64,000 bases of DNA, taken from positions 248,001 to 312,000 of the forward strand of contig OENT01000008.1 in NCBI GenBank assembly GCA_900239685.1. Reading direction: 5' to 3'. Below, one piece after another: positions 12,223-24,365 of the stretch. The notes beneath the pieces were generated by a model. It worked only from the letters and a program-made list of their open reading frames with translations, had not been told where the DNA came from and did not search any database. The position numbers and the translations under genes are program-made. The stretch comes from Rotaria macrura (lineage: Eukaryota > Rotifera > Eurotatoria > Philodinida > Philodinidae). The stretch's first letter is position 1; each line of letters opens with the position of its first letter.

Positions 12223-13822
12223 TTCTAGACAGCTTTTGGTAAGCTTTAGGGCGAGTAGTTCTTGCCAATGGTTTCTTTAATGGAGTTTAACTAAAGATAT
12301 GGCTATGTTTAACCCGTTCGTAGTTTGATACGTAGCGTTTTCACGAAATCCATGCTTGTCCTTCGCAAATCGTAATTCTTCTTTTTTATATAAATGTTAA
12401 TTGAAGCTTCACAATCGTTTATCGAAATATCAGCTTTTTGTTTTTCCAAATCATATTGCAATTTATACAACACTTCGAATTTCATATACTTCAAAATGAA
12501 TTCTTGTATAATAAAAACCTGTGTTTCTTCGAATAAACATTAATGATTGATCGACAAAAAATGCAATATATTAGGATGATATTTAAGACAAAATAGAATT
12601 AATCGCTACGATAATAAAAGCATTCTACGAGAACTTATTCATTTATAAGTTTGCCTTTCATAAAAAACAAGTTGCTTTCTAACTCGATGAAGTATGACGC
12701 AATTAAACGAAATCATTTTTCGCGAGGCTAGCTTCGCATCGCATTTCGCAATCCCGGTGCTAACCTGGTTGACATCTAGTTCTAATAGAAGGTTCTTATC
12801 GTAATAGGTTTACTTTTCTAAATAAGCTTGACTCGCCTTTTTCTTTGTAACCATAAACATACAGTATTTCAACAAGTTTAATTATGTCATAATGAAAATG
12901 AATAAGTCATAAAAAGAAACACAGGAATCAATTTTCCATCATCATTATTTTGAATCCATACGAACCATGCATTTATACAGCTGATATTGTCGCAACTGCT
13001 CAGCTTATTAACACTTTCAATCCCAACATTTTCTTGCGTTCTGTAGAAACACGAAAACAGATAGTTCAATCTCTCTCTTGGGTTCAGCTATTTAAAACAT
13101 CTGTGTTTCTTGCGTTCAGTCATCTAAAAAATGTGTTCCACATATAGATTCGTTCTTCATAGCAATGCGAAGTGATTTTCCTTTAAATAAATCATATGAT
13201 TCTCGATGTCTGAGAAGACGAAAGAACGCAAAATATTTCTTTTTCGTTCAGCATGTCATCTACGAGATGACATACAGGATTGATAGGGTTACTAATTCAT
13301 TTGAAAGCTTTTCATCGCTATTTTGTGCTATTTAACGCAATTTGTGAATATTTTTCAACAGTACCTTTCTGATAGAGCCTCTATCCATTTTAGTTGTAAT
13401 AGCGATAAAAGATTCATATATCTTTTATGAAAATGAAATTAATTTTTCTTATTGTACTTTCAGAGACCCCAACTAGTCGATCAGCTGGCATGAGAGAATA
13501 CGTGGATCGCTCGCAACACCACAAACTAGAAAGTAATCAATGATCATTTAACTTTTTGTGCTGTTGGATTTTGAAATTTTCTGATTCCGATAACGGATCA
13601 AGCATAACCAATTTGAGAGCAGTATTTTTGTCGCTCTTTTCTCTTCTCCTGTTCCCATCGGTCTACCTTTATACATACATACTAATGATACCTTATTCCC
13701 TCGACTGAAGGGAGGGTCATATGAAATAAAATGCGTTTGTTCGTTTGTTTGTTTGTTTGCTTGATTGGGGTCAAAACAACGTTTATGCGAGGGTAGCATA
13801 TCTTCAGACTTTTCGCCTCTTT
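12223..13822. other. Gene-free interval with a GTTT microsatellite
   Basis: No supportable gene. About seven GTTT/GTTC units occur at 13734-13762. Confidence 0.5.
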
Positions 13823-14354
13823 GATCGAACTTTGCTATAGGTAATCGAGGTCCCTGAATCCGAATCCGGAGCCTATTCTTTTGGCCGAGCTTTCATTGGT
13901 CTGTTTTCGACCAATCAGAACCGAACGTTCTTATATTTTAAGACTTGGCTCTTCTGATCGAACTTTGCTAAAGGTTATCGATGGCCAGAATTTCGAATCC
14001 GAAGTTGGTTTTGTTAGCCGACGTTTCATTGGTCGGTTTTCGGCCAATGAGAAATGAGCTTTTTTATTTTATGGTTTCTCGATCTTTTGATGAAAATTTG
14101 CTATAGGTTATCGGTGGCCAGGATTTCGAACCCGAAGTTGGTTTTGTTGGCCGAGGTTTCCTTGGTCGGTTTTCGACCAATGAGAAATGCGCTTTTTTAT
14201 TTTATGGTTTTTCGATCTTTTGATGAAAATTTGCTAGAGGTTACCGAGGGCCTTCAGTCCGAATCTGAAGTGAGGTTTTTCAGCCAAGGTTTCATTGGTT
14301 GAAAACGGACCAATCAAAAACGAACTGTTTTCTTTTAAGATTTTTTGATATTTT
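13823..14354. repeat. 133-bp tandem repeat, four copies
   Basis: Copies start at 13823, 13956, 14089 and 14222, spaced exactly 133 bp. Each starts GATCGAACTTTGCT or GATGAAAATTTGCT, continues with GGTTATCGATGGCC-like and CGAATCCGAAGT blocks, and contains a hairpin (ATTGGTCGGTTTTCGACCAAT) that also forms opposed CCAAT boxes. The two inner copies are most alike and the last is diverged. No open frame runs through all four. Confidence 0.85.
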
Positions 14355-15278
14355 GATCAAACCTAACTAAGGAACCTAAATCTCTGTTTTGAACATGATA
14401 TGTTTTTTTTAAATAATTGAACGTTTTCTTCGTGCAACTGTGGTATTTGTAGAAGTTTCATTGAAAGTAGTCGTGGTTGAGGAATAGAGATTTTAAGTTA
14501 GTTGCTTTATGAATTTTGGGTGAGGTTCGGAAAATGAGAGAGCTTGTATGTGAAATATTGACTTACGCTTGGATGAGAGCAGAATCTTAAATGGAAAAAA
14601 TTAATCACTTTCTGTCGGAAAAATACACAGACATATGAGTTTTCAGTTTAATGATAACTCATGTCACGACCCAACAGTTGACTGACGATCTCGGGACCAC
14701 ATCACGACACAATAAGACAGTGATGACTTTGGTGCATCGATTTGTTTTACAGTTTTATCTACGATACGAGTGAATGCTAGTATTTTAGTGCTGTCAAATG
14801 TTTCAGTGAATGAGTATCATAGTATAGCTGAATATGGTGGACTTTATCGTAGATGACCTTGTTGATTTGTAAATTTAAACCACACGTCCCCATTACAATC
14901 GTTATGTTGGAAACGTTGAGGAAGCTTACGCTATCTATCGATAGTTTGAATAGAAACCTTTTACTCTCTTTTTTTGCAATAGAGAATTGTTTTCGCTGGT
15001 GGTCCAATGATGCGGTAGAAAGAGTCAAACTGGGTCTTGTTCGGCATGAGTCTTCTCTGTTAAGGTTTGATTGGGATCGCTTGGGAATACCGAAGATTCA
15101 TTCACTGAAAGTGCATCACATTCTGTCAATCGATATATAATCACATGGCATAATGTTTGGCGAAATCAATCAGATTTGTTCTTGTAATATTTCAATCTTT
15201 TAGTCAAAATTATAAAATCCAGACTTTGCTCAAGTTAGAGAAAAAGATTAGCCATTTTGTGGGGTGAAATTGAGATGA
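14355..15278. other. Gene-free interval
   Basis: AT-rich DNA. Short open frames at 14777-15140 overlap on both strands without a recognisable product. Confidence 0.45.
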
Positions 15279-15336
15279 GCAGGAGCTGGTCGTAAGTGGC
15301 GCCCCTTCGGGGCGCCGACGAACGACTAGCTTCTGC
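15279..15336. other. Very stable GC-rich hairpin
   Basis: An outer stem GCAGGAGCTGGTCGT (15279-15293) pairs with ACGACTAGCTTCTGC (15322-15336) at all 15 positions, counting two G-U pairs. An internal loop (AAGT opposite GACGA) follows. The inner stem is GGCGCCCC (15298-15305) with GGGGCGCC (15309-15316), closed by TTC. It stands out from the surrounding AT-rich DNA. It could be a structured RNA, a transposon end or a protein-binding dyad; the function is unknown. Confidence 0.7.
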
Positions 15337-16151
15337 CAAAGCAGGTTTGCTACAGTTTTCAAGAATTATAGCGTATTTTCACTCTATTATCTCGTATATA
15401 TTTTGTTTTTCGATTCTTTCTGGAAATCGAATATACAGTCTTTTTCGTACCCTGTGGATATTACTGTACTATTGTGGTTCATACATATTTACTTAGGGAA
15501 TTATTGTTCTAGTATCAGTTTAGTTGAATGCGTGGAATAGCAAGTAACATTCCAGGAAATCCATAATTTTCCAAACACCGACGCCGATTTTTATTAATAT
15601 TCGATCTTACGACAAAGCAGATGAATACGTCAATTGTTAGCTTATGAATGGAGTGTGAAATAGTAAAAATCTCGAAGCAGTCAAATGTTCAGTCGAGGGT
15701 AAAGCGAGTCAGAGAGACAAGCGTTACTTGTTGACTATGTGAGACAAAGCATGACTATCAAATACACATCAATCAGTATATTAAAAAACGTTCCTTTTAG
15801 GTTGTATTGATGATTTTTCGTTCTTTTTTTCTAGCTAATGGGTGAAGACAAGACACTCGTTTTAGTTTATATTTTTCTTTTTTTCTTTCTTGTTTTTCGA
15901 TTAATTTACAAACTAGTCAACCATCGTTCTTCTTTTTCGTTTCGTTAGTGATAACCTCGAAATAAAGCAAGTAAGTAAAAAAAATGAGGGTATCTGTTAA
16001 GGCTTCAGCAATCTGATAGAAAAAAAGTGTAAACATAGGGAATAAATAATTATATATATAGACAGACGATGTTTCACTTATTCCATTCATTCATCTATTC
16101 ATCGTGAATAACTGAAAATCGAAAACAACTACTGCTAGTGAGCGAGCAGCG
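15337..16151. other. Gene-free interval, 5' flank of the gene at 16152
   Basis: AT-rich. A TATATATATA stretch near 16053 lies about 100 bp before the start codon and could be a core promoter, but nothing decisive is visible. Confidence 0.4.
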
Positions 16152-17027
16152 ATGACCACCACGAATAATAATGATGTATTGCCTGGACATGTATCTCAAG
16201 TGCTAGAAAATTTTCTTCTGATCTGGTTTGATGCCAATTTGGAAGAGTCCAACGAGATTTATAAGAAATCAATAGAACTTCTACAAGAAAATGTAGCAAC
16301 AGTCGCAACATTTGCAGATGTTGACCGATGTGTTGATTTTCTCAGTGATATTAAAGATGAAAAAATATTCATGATTGTGTCTGGTACATTGGGACAATAT
16401 ATAATCCCAGAAATCCAAGCATGTCCACAATTAGACTCCATATATGTTTTCTGTGATAATCAATCGATCCATGAACCATGGGCAGAAACAACATCTAAGG
16501 TAAAAGGTGCTTACACACAAATTGAACAGATTTGTAAAGCATTACAAATTGATTGTAAGCATTGTGATCGATCTATGATCTCAATCAGTTTTCATGGCAT
16601 TGATCCTTTGTTTATGTATACCCAATTATTAAAAGAAGCCTTTCTCGAAATCGAAGATGATGACACAAAATCTATTAAAGAACTGGTTGATTATTGTCGA
16701 AGTCAAAATAATGCTTCTGAAGTTACACTTAAAATGCTCGAACAAGAATATCGTCTTCACTCACCAATTTGGTGGTATACAGGTCCCTATTTTATTTACT
16801 CCACGCTCAATCATGGTCTTCGACTAATGGATGTTGACGTTATACTCACAATGGGATTTTTCATTCGACATTTACATCAGTGTAGGAATTATTCTGAAAC
16901 CACACAAGCCTGCTGCATGCATGTGTATTCTGCTTTACGATTGAGTCGTCTATACGTAGGATTGAACAACGGCTACTATTTTAAAATCATCATCGTAGTA
17001 TCTACACTCACATTAATATTTTTTTAA
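16152..17027 (+). CDS. N-terminal domain of a bdelloid TPR/ADP-ribosyltransferase-type protein, ART domain absent
   Basis: An open frame of 291 codons starts at ATG 16152. Residues 20-250 match the pattern I know from the N-terminal region of large bdelloid proteins that continue into an ADP-ribosyltransferase and TPRs: LIWFDAN, a conserved CVDFL, EKIFMIVSGTLGQ, QLDSIYVFCDN, HEPWAE, KVKGAYTQI, DPLFMYTQLLKE, WWYTGPYFIYSTLNHGLR, and MDVDVILTMGFFIRHLHQ. The next expected feature, the arginine-containing strand of the ART fold, is missing. After residue 250 the frame runs into unrelated residues and ends in a hydrophobic tail. The gene is therefore truncated, mis-joined or has decayed downstream exons. 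The only ART/TPR sequence in the window starts at 31378 on the same strand, after 14 kb of transposons. Confidence 0.65.
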   Translation: MTTTNNNDVLPGHVSQVLENFLLIWFDANLEESNEIYKKSIELLQENVATVATFADVDRCVDFLSDIKDEKIFMIVSGTLGQYIIPEIQACPQLDSIYVFCDNQSIHEPWAETTSKVKGAYTQIEQICKALQIDCKHCDRSMISISFHGIDPLFMYTQLLKEAFLEIEDDDTKSIKELVDYCRSQNNASEVTLKMLEQEYRLHSPIWWYTGPYFIYSTLNHGLRLMDVDVILTMGFFIRHLHQCRNYSETTQACCMHVYSALRLSRLYVGLNNGYYFKIIIVVSTLTLIFF

Positions 17028-17571
17028 ATGTACCTATTTGTTTTGACAACAAGGAAAAACCATTGAGTGGGATGCGTTTCGACCCTACGAAAATAGATCA
17101 GTTTTTAATAGAATATACTGATACATTTTCATGATGCCTGTTGAAGACTCATATAGATTTGAACCTCATGAAATTAATACATTTTGCCAAACAATATCTT
17201 CGTCTCATCACTTTTAATAGTTTATAGTATTGAATTGAATTGATTTTACAGCAGCAATAAAAATATTATCTTTCATTTTAAGATCGACGTTTCGATAAAT
17301 TTATTATCATTTACGAGATATAATCTACAATAAATTACAACAAAATTAGTATGATAGTATTACAAAATAAGAAATTAATACGTATAGGAATAATGAGATA
17401 AACGAGAAGGAACAAAGAGAAATAACTATATAATGAGATATGTATCTAGAGAAATTATTAGCAATAGATATAGAGATGCTAAAGCAGAAAGACCATTAGA
17501 CAGAAGAAGAAGAATAAAGGTATGACAAATAGAGTAATTTAGAAGAGGTCAGAAAGGTATTCAAGTTTCAA
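17028..17571. other. Gene-free interval
   Basis: AT-rich downstream flank. No ART coding remnant was found in any frame by eye. Confidence 0.45.
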
Positions 17572-17943
17572 TTATTGTCGCTTTTTGTTTTGTTTCAGTT
17601 CTTTTTGCATGTTGTTCTGTTTTCTTGGACAACCTTCAGGGTATACAAGAAGCGGGACTGAACGTGTTGTTACATTGAGTGATGGTTGACACTCAGCTAT
17701 AGCTAGAGATTCTCTTACACATAGTCTGTATGAATGTCTATCCTTCGTTAATATAGACCAATTACCCCAATCTATAACGTGATTTGTTTCGTGCATGTGT
17801 CGATGAACAGCTGATTTTATATCTGATAATGCTTGTTCATCCAGTTTTGTTGAGCCTGTGGTGTCTCCATTCTCATCATTACTACTATTGGTAACTAAAC
17901 NAAAAGTATGCAACTGGTCACCAGATCCTTCGAAATAATACAC
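17572..17943 (-). pseudogene. GIY-YIG-type endonuclease C-terminal fragment (Penelope-like?)
   Basis: The minus-strand frame encodes about 120 residues. The section AVHRHMHETNHVIDWGN, then RLCVRESLAI and QPSLN, resembles the H-x-x-x-T-x-H-x-I-x-W and R-x-x-x-E-S-x-x-I part of retroelement GIY-YIG endonuclease domains, where it follows the catalytic arginine region. No reverse transcriptase was found next to it. An isolated N at 17901 sits inside the frame. It could also be a remnant of another GIY-YIG mobile element. Confidence 0.4.
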
Positions 17944-18444
17944 AACTAGATATCAGACGGTTTCAAAAAGTATATGTAAACTTTTACACTTTATGTCAAT
18001 TGAAAACTTCAATATTATTTTGCAGTCTACATTTATAAACAAATTGAAAACTCTTTGCCTACTTCTTGATGGCTAAAACTGTTGTAGCATTAGATGATTT
18101 ACGAAGACTAATTATCGAAAGCAAAAGCTTCTGTTGCTAGATGTCAAGAAATGTTTCATTAAAATTTAAAATACTTTCTGGTCACCAGATGTATGGCAAC
18201 ATTGTTCGCAAGTTCGAAATATTGATTTTAGATAATTGGGTGCCGTAAGTAAAGGAGAATGACTAGCGATACAATGTGTCTGCTATATTGTACTTTAGAA
18301 AAAAATCCCTAAATCAAAATCCCTACTTGGTTACTAGTTTTCACTTTTTCGATTTCATTATCCACAAATGTGGATTGAATTTAGGGATACATTCAGGGTA
18401 CCAGAATTTAGGGTAAATGATAACCTACCATACAATGATGTATA
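17944..18444. other. Gene-free interval
   Basis: AT-rich. Weakly mirrored CCCTAAAT and ATTTAGGG motifs occur between 18305 and 18415. No gene was seen. Confidence 0.45.
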
Positions 18445-19140
18445 GCATTCTAACAGCGTACAAGTCAATTGATACTGTAGTCGATGCCGATGATGCAGTT
18501 CAATATCCCATAGAATTTCTCAATTCTTTTGAACCTTCTGGAATGCAAGGGGGAAACAGCTGATTATTGATTAGAAATGATTATCAGTGATTATCAGTGA
18601 TCAGTGTTGATCAGGAGTGATTATGAGTGATTACCTAATCACTCATAATCAACAATAATCACTGATAATCATATCTAATCAATAATCAGCTGTTTCCCCC
18701 TTGCTGGAATGCCACCAGATAACTTACTGCTAAAAATCGGTTCTTCAATTATGCTTCTGAGAAATCTGGATGCACCAAGGTTGTGCAATGGCACAAGACT
18801 GGCTGTGAAAAGTCTAATGCCTCATATTATTGAAGCAACAATCTTGACAGGGTGCGCAAAGGGTGAAGATGTATTCATACCACGAATACCCTTAGCTCCT
18901 ATTGATATGTCGTTTCAACTCAAGCGACGTCAATTTCCGGTTCGTCTTGCTTTCGCGATGTCTATTAATAAGGCACAAGGACAATCACTTAAAGTCGCTG
19001 GTATCAATCTAGAAAGTCCTTGCTTTTCTCATGGTCAAATTTATCTTGCCTGATCAAGAGTGGGAACTGGGAAGCATTTATATGTTTTTCGCACCAGATG
19101 CAACAACCAAAAATATTGTGTATCCAACAGCGTGGCAATA
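18445..19140 (+). pseudogene. Helitron Pif1-like helicase, C-terminal remnant
   Basis: Before the insertion the reading is [19 protein letters not shown] then [11 protein letters not shown]. After it, [48 protein letters not shown] and [11 protein letters not shown]. This is the last third of the Helitron/Pif1 superfamily-1 helicase, including the motif just before the terminal ALSRV block. A TGA interrupts that block at 19051, and a frameshift follows before FFAPDATTKNIVYP. A 158-bp MITE splits the frame between M and PP. The replication-initiator (Rep) and N-terminal helicase regions are absent, so this is a dead fragment. Confidence 0.8.
18546..18703. mobile_element. hAT-type MITE with perfect 8-bp target duplication
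   Basis: The element begins CAAGGGGGAAACAGCTGATT and ends with its inverse, AATCAGCTGTTTCCCCCTTG. Both flanks carry CTGGAATG (18538-18545 and 18704-18711). Its interior is built from GTGATTATCAGTGA repeats and is nearly palindromic. Removing it and one CTGGAATG restores the helicase reading, which fixes both the ends and the direction of events. Confidence 0.92.
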
Positions 19141-19801
19141 AAAACTCTATTTCATTATTGTTTTACTAAAAAAGTTCATAGATAAAAATTAAATAGGAAA
19201 AAATTTTGAAGAATACTTGAAATATTAATTACTAAAAGTTGGAAACAGTTAAATCTAAGCGTATGTTACTATCTTGCAGATTAAGAACCTTAACAGACAG
19301 AGAAAATGTCGTTTTCTAACACGCAGTTCATATCCAATCTCATTATCTCAATCACCATCGGGTACTTCCGCTAGTTTTCAATACTTTAAAGTGTTACTAA
19401 TCATTGCAGTGGCTTAACGGCGAATGTATTTTAGGTTATTTTCACATGTGTCGACATGTTTCAGGCATTCGAAATTCTTTAGTTAAAGAAAACAAAGTTC
19501 CAGTTCTCTTAAGAAATCGATATACTGTTGTCATCCTTTGACTAATTCACTGCGTTTCAACAGAAATTTATCTAGCTGGACGAAACATAGTAGTTCAAAT
19601 GCGACTACAATGTAAAAAATAGGCGTAGACTAGTAAACCCTGGAAAAACGTTCATGAACGTTATAAACCTTATCATATACCCTCTCGGTTTATCAACCAT
19701 CGGAAGGGTTTGCTGTATGTACCACTTTTACAGACAAGAGAGTAACTAACAAGAGTTAAAAAAGAAGGAAATAGTTGAAGTAGATATGTTCGAATGACAA
19801 G
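19141..19801. other. Gene-free interval
   Basis: AT-rich spacer. AATAAA at about 19138 could be the former polyadenylation signal of the Helitron fragment. The 8-bp target site ATGACAAG of the next element lies at 19794-19801. Confidence 0.45.
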
Positions 19802-20170
19802 TAGGGGTGGCACTTTATCTTTACTTTACCAAATAAAGTAAAGTTGAGGAACTTTACTTTCTCAGTAAAGTAAAGTTGCGTTACTTTACTTTACCGGATA
19901 AAGTAAAGTGTTGAACTTTACTTTACTTGGTAAAGTAAAGTTTTTTTTAACTTTACTCGAAAAAGTAAAGTTGAGAAAGTTTGGTTTTTTAATCTATCTA
20001 TACAAAATATTTCTGTCTAACTTTACTTTACCAAGTAAAGTAAAGTGATCCAGCTTTACTTTATCCAATAAAGTAAAGTGATTTACTTTACTTTACTCAG
20101 TAAAGTAAAGTGAAATACTTTACTTTACTTTACTTTTTCAAAGTGAAATAAAGATAAAGTGCTAGCCCTA
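19802..20170. mobile_element. hAT-type MITE built of TTTACTTTAC/GTAAAGTAAA dyads
   Basis: It starts TAGGGGTGGCACTTTATC and ends GATAAAGTGCTAGCCCTA. It is flanked by perfect ATGACAAG duplications (19794-19801 and 20171-20178). The inside is a string of about ten ACTTTACTTTA-n-TAAAGTAAAGT dyads, so it folds along its whole length. An eight-base duplication with a TAGGG-type end fits the hAT superfamily. A related shorter element lies at 35601. Confidence 0.9.
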
Positions 20171-20178
20171 ATGACAAG

Positions 20179-20923
20179 TGGAAGGTATTGAAAGAATGAA
20201 GATACATGTAGATATATCACAATGAAATGAGATATAAGTAGAATGTTTAGATTAAGAAGAAAAAGAGAATAATAATATTATTATGAATTAACAATTTTAG
20301 GCGCAAAAACAACAAGAGAGAAAAAGAAAGGGAAACTAGAAAAAGAAACTAACAAGCAGACATACAACAAGCATCAAGATAACATCAGTGACTATTAAGT
20401 AGTCACAGAGAGGCTCTCTTAAACATGCCGGAATATTTCAAAACGCTAACATTCATTCCTATTTAACTCAACCTATTTCGCGATCTAATCCTAGCCACTC
20501 GAATGGCTCGGAATGAGTTTTTTCCCCTTTTTGAGGACCAATGAGATCGTCAGTTATTGCAAATAACTGTAGCTATGGTACATTCAAGTGGCTATGAATA
20601 ATCCAAATAGTTGTCATTAGAAATCAGCAAAATGGTCACGGACCTGGCCACGACCATGGGTGACCGTGACCAAGTAGTCCTTGGTCGTGGACTATCTCCA
20701 ACTTAAGGTGCCTGCATAAAAATAGTTGCAACATAAAAATTGCAAGTGCTCATTGAATTTTCATTGAAAAATAAATCACAGCAGTTGTCTAATGGTTCAT
20801 GTTTTATATTCATTATTAATTTATAGTTGAAAATATGAAAAAAGAAACATGTTTAATTAGTACAACAAATAACTTTCCTATTATTCTGATAATAGTTCTC
20901 TGTTTCGCTTTCATAATTGTCGC
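20179..20923. other. Gene-free interval
   Basis: AT-rich flank of the hAT pseudogene. It contains the GC-rich dyad cluster at 20634-20692. Confidence 0.45.
20634..20692. repeat. Nested GGTCACGG/GGTCGTGG dyads
   Basis: GGTCACGG at 20634 pairs with CCGTGACC at 20664, and GGCCACGACCA at 20646 with TGGTCGTGG near 20682. It is a compact GC-rich knot in AT-rich DNA, possibly a transposon subterminal region. Confidence 0.5.
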
Positions 20924-23420
20924 TTAAAGATTCATATCGTTCAATAAGTTTTTCTTCTTTAAAGCATCGTTATTGTCATTATTTTCTTCTTTTAAAACGT
21001 CAGCTTTTCGTTTTAGCTCATTTGTTGTTAACTCGGTCTTTGTATCAAAAATTAGCTTCATAGGCTGCAAATTGCTTTGTAAAAAGATTAGTTTATCCAG
21101 TTTTTCGAGACCTAACAGAGTTTTTCGATCATCAATCATAATTTTGCTACGAGAAAAGTGTCGTTCAACTGAGGTACTGGTTGCGGGAATAGCCAATATC
21201 TTATGAGCAATACGAGTGATATTTGGCAATGTGTCCTTCTTGTTTTTCCAAAATAGTAACAAATCATCATCGATAATGTCTAAATCGAAATCACTTTTTC
21301 ATCATAACGGAATTTCATCAAATGTTAGCTGAGTAGCTCGAGGTTTATGACATAAAGAAAAAATGCTTGGTTTCTTAGTAGATACGACATCAGTAACTGA
21401 TGATGATATTGAACATACACTAGAAATCGATGATCAAGTTGAAAATATATTAGAAATCGATGCAGAATATTTATCTGAAGTTGATGAATGATTAATAATT
21501 GAATTAATAGAAATAACAATACTTGATTGTAATAGTTGAATACTCTCGTTTTTCAACAAATGATCACCAGAAAAATCTCGCAAACGAGGATGAAGTAATA
21601 GAGCTAATAAATGCTCGGATTGAATTGACCGGTTATCTATCATATCCTTTTCTAAAAAATGAAAGCAACTACCAGAATATATAAAAGATAAAATTTTTCT
21701 ATGATTTCAGCCAATATTATGCGTTTGTCAATTCCTTGGGCATTGGAGCAATCAAATCACTTCAAAAACAATTCTTCAAAAATCTTGAAATATTGGTCTT
21801 TCATTTGATTTACACTAACCTGTTTCGTTAAATTTCCTTTTTAAATCGACCTGATTCGCCGTTATCATATTGCATTTGACTGAATCCTTGTAGAAGAAGT
21901 TTATATAGATCGTAGTATGTTTGAGAACACTTCTGCTTGTCATGAATTCTATTTCTATACGCAATCTTAGTTCAAAAAAGCATTAACTTTGCATTGGTTA
22001 TTTAAGACCCACGGTTTAAATCGATAAATCAACGATCAACTATCACTTTCAGTCTTTAAATATTTCACGTACTTAAGAACAGTTTAGTTTTTTTAATACC
22101 AGGCATATCTTCTGGTTTTGGTACACAATGACCAATTAAAACTTTTAGAAGACGAATAACCTTGTGTATTGTTGGTTGTGTTTCATCGTTAAGAATATTG
22201 ATAGTTTCATCAAACGGTTAAAGAAACTCACAAAGTTTTTGTAATCAATCTTTATCGATAGATTCAAATTCACGATAATGTGAAACACTAGAAGCACCCA
22301 CAAGCTCACTATAAGCATTATTGAAGATATTCTAGAATATATCGTAGAACGATTCTGAGTCGTTACCGAATATCATCAAGTCACACTCACCAGCATATAG
22401 TATGCACCACTGAATCTGGTTGGACTGAGTGTTTGAAACTTTCTTGATGGTTTTACTTGTCGATAACAACGACGAAAATTTGCAACAAGTGCTTTTATAA
22501 TATCAAGTACTTCAATTACTAGAACACAATCACTATTTGGGAACATAAACGAATTCTCTAACATTTAAATTAACATAATCATCACTACATACAACTCGAT
22601 TGGCACCATCGTAAGGCAGCAAGCATCTTTGGTTCATTGTCGCTGACAATGAACGAATTTTTATTCAAACAAAGAAAGATTATGTTCAATTAATAAATCA
22701 TCTTTGAATTGTCGAATGTTTGGAGCAGTTTGATTAGCTAGTGTGTATGGTATATACAACCCAGAGAAAACGAATGTAAATGAAAATCAGTTTCTATATT
22801 GAACGAAAACAAGCTTCACAAAGCTGAATGCCTAAAAATTCAAGTAGAAAACTAGATTACGTCAATGACTAAGAAAATTCACCGCCAGATTTTTCTGTCC
22901 ACATATCAACCACTACGGCTCGACTTTACGACTAACCTAGATGCATAAGAAGAAGTATTTTAATATTTCAAAGTTCTGAAAGTATCCTTACCGTAGTTGA
23001 GTAAGGTAGACAATCACTAATATGAACTGATTGAATATTATTTGTCGATCGTTCAGCTTTGAAACCTGTTTCTATTAATTTCTTGAAGCCAATTCGAAAT
23101 GCAGTTTGAAATGAATGACCGTCTAATGCAATAGACTCCATATAATCATCAAGTATTCGGTTTTTAATTTTCTTTGGTATAACTGGTAATTTATTATTTT
23201 CATAATACGTTCTAATCGCTGATTGTTTTGGGTTTAGTGCTGTATATTTCTCACACGATATAACTTTTTTTTAAACCACCAATACCTGTTGCACTTTTAT
23301 AGGTAGCAAATGTTCTACATTTATCACATAATACAACATTTTGAACTACATCTTTGACGTACAACACAATACTAAATCGAGGCCAAAAAGATGAACATTG
23401 ATCAGTTTGTCGGACTACTT
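20924..23420 (-). pseudogene. hAT-family transposase, decayed
   Basis: Read on the minus strand, the 5' part (about 23420-23270) encodes a BED-type zinc-finger start: FWPRFSIV, then CDKCRTFATYKSATG. It continues with NPKQSAIRTYYE and IKNRILDDY, typical of the hAT N-terminus. The 3' part (21640-20924) has LLLHPRLRDFSGDHLL and the hATC dimerisation segment PNITRIAHKILAIPATSTSV followed by ERHFS and SKIMIDDRKTLL. Several stops and frameshifts lie between, so it cannot make a protein. Clear terminal inverted repeats were not located. Whether it mobilised the MITEs at 18546, 19802 and 35601 is unknown. Confidence 0.8.
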
Positions 23421-24365
23421 TTCCCGATGTGATTGTGGTATAATTTTTTTTACAAGCTGATCCAGCTCAATGCCAGTTAACAATTCAAAAACCATTTTTT
23501 ATAGAAATAAGCATTGGGTTGTGTACTAGATCGTTAAAGGTAATGACTTTTGATCAATAACGGAAAAGCTGATTCCGTGAATCTATGATTCTATTGATTA
23601 TAATTGAACTTAACTGACTCGATTGAATCTACGCGATTCTATCCGATTCCAATTAGTATAATATCATTTAGAAGAAGCTTTTCTCCACTTGGGAAAACTA
23701 TTACTACTGACCATATCTTCCCGACGCTGACAAGCAAGCGGCGCAAATGAGAACACTTTCACGATATTTGCTACGAGAATCTAACATTTTACACTACGCA
23801 GCTAGTTTCAAAGATCTTAAATAATTATTATACGTGCAGGTTGAAACGCTTAAGCTGCATTATATTAGAAAGCTTCGTTTGATTTCGAAAAGCATATGCA
23901 CCCATATCGCGAAAGTTGCAGCGATTTGGTCGATTTTCTAAATAATCGGCGTATAATCGTGATTTGTCGCATTTCTTTAAAATATGGACGATTATATCAG
24001 ATTTTATCGTGATTATGGGAGAAGAGCTAATTTTCAGAAATCATTGATAAATCAGAGCAAAAAATAGCCTTCAATATTCGATTTCAATTATCAATAATGA
24101 ACTATCAATTAGTTCAGTAAATACCTCGACTTCTATCAAACTGAGAGTCAAATATAATTTCTAAGTAGTAATAAACATAATTACGAAAATTCAACATTAA
24201 GAAAACTTTCATTTTAACAATGATGTCACTGTGGTGACCCAAATGAGATTGCACAATTTTAAGAAATAATTTATAATTATATTTTAGAACATCTTTTCTA
24301 AAAAAAACGTGGTTATTTTAATTTTTAAGGTTGCATAGAACTGTTTTACTTTCATTTTTATTGTA
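23421..24365. other. Gene-free interval
   Basis: AT-rich. The segment at 23930-24010 is rich in AATCG/CGATT words similar to 31150-31290. No gene was seen. Confidence 0.45.

Noticed and set aside
15279..15336. Hammerhead ribozyme, as reported for some bdelloid retroelements
   Set aside because: The conserved CTGATGA and GAAA core strings are absent around the hairpin.
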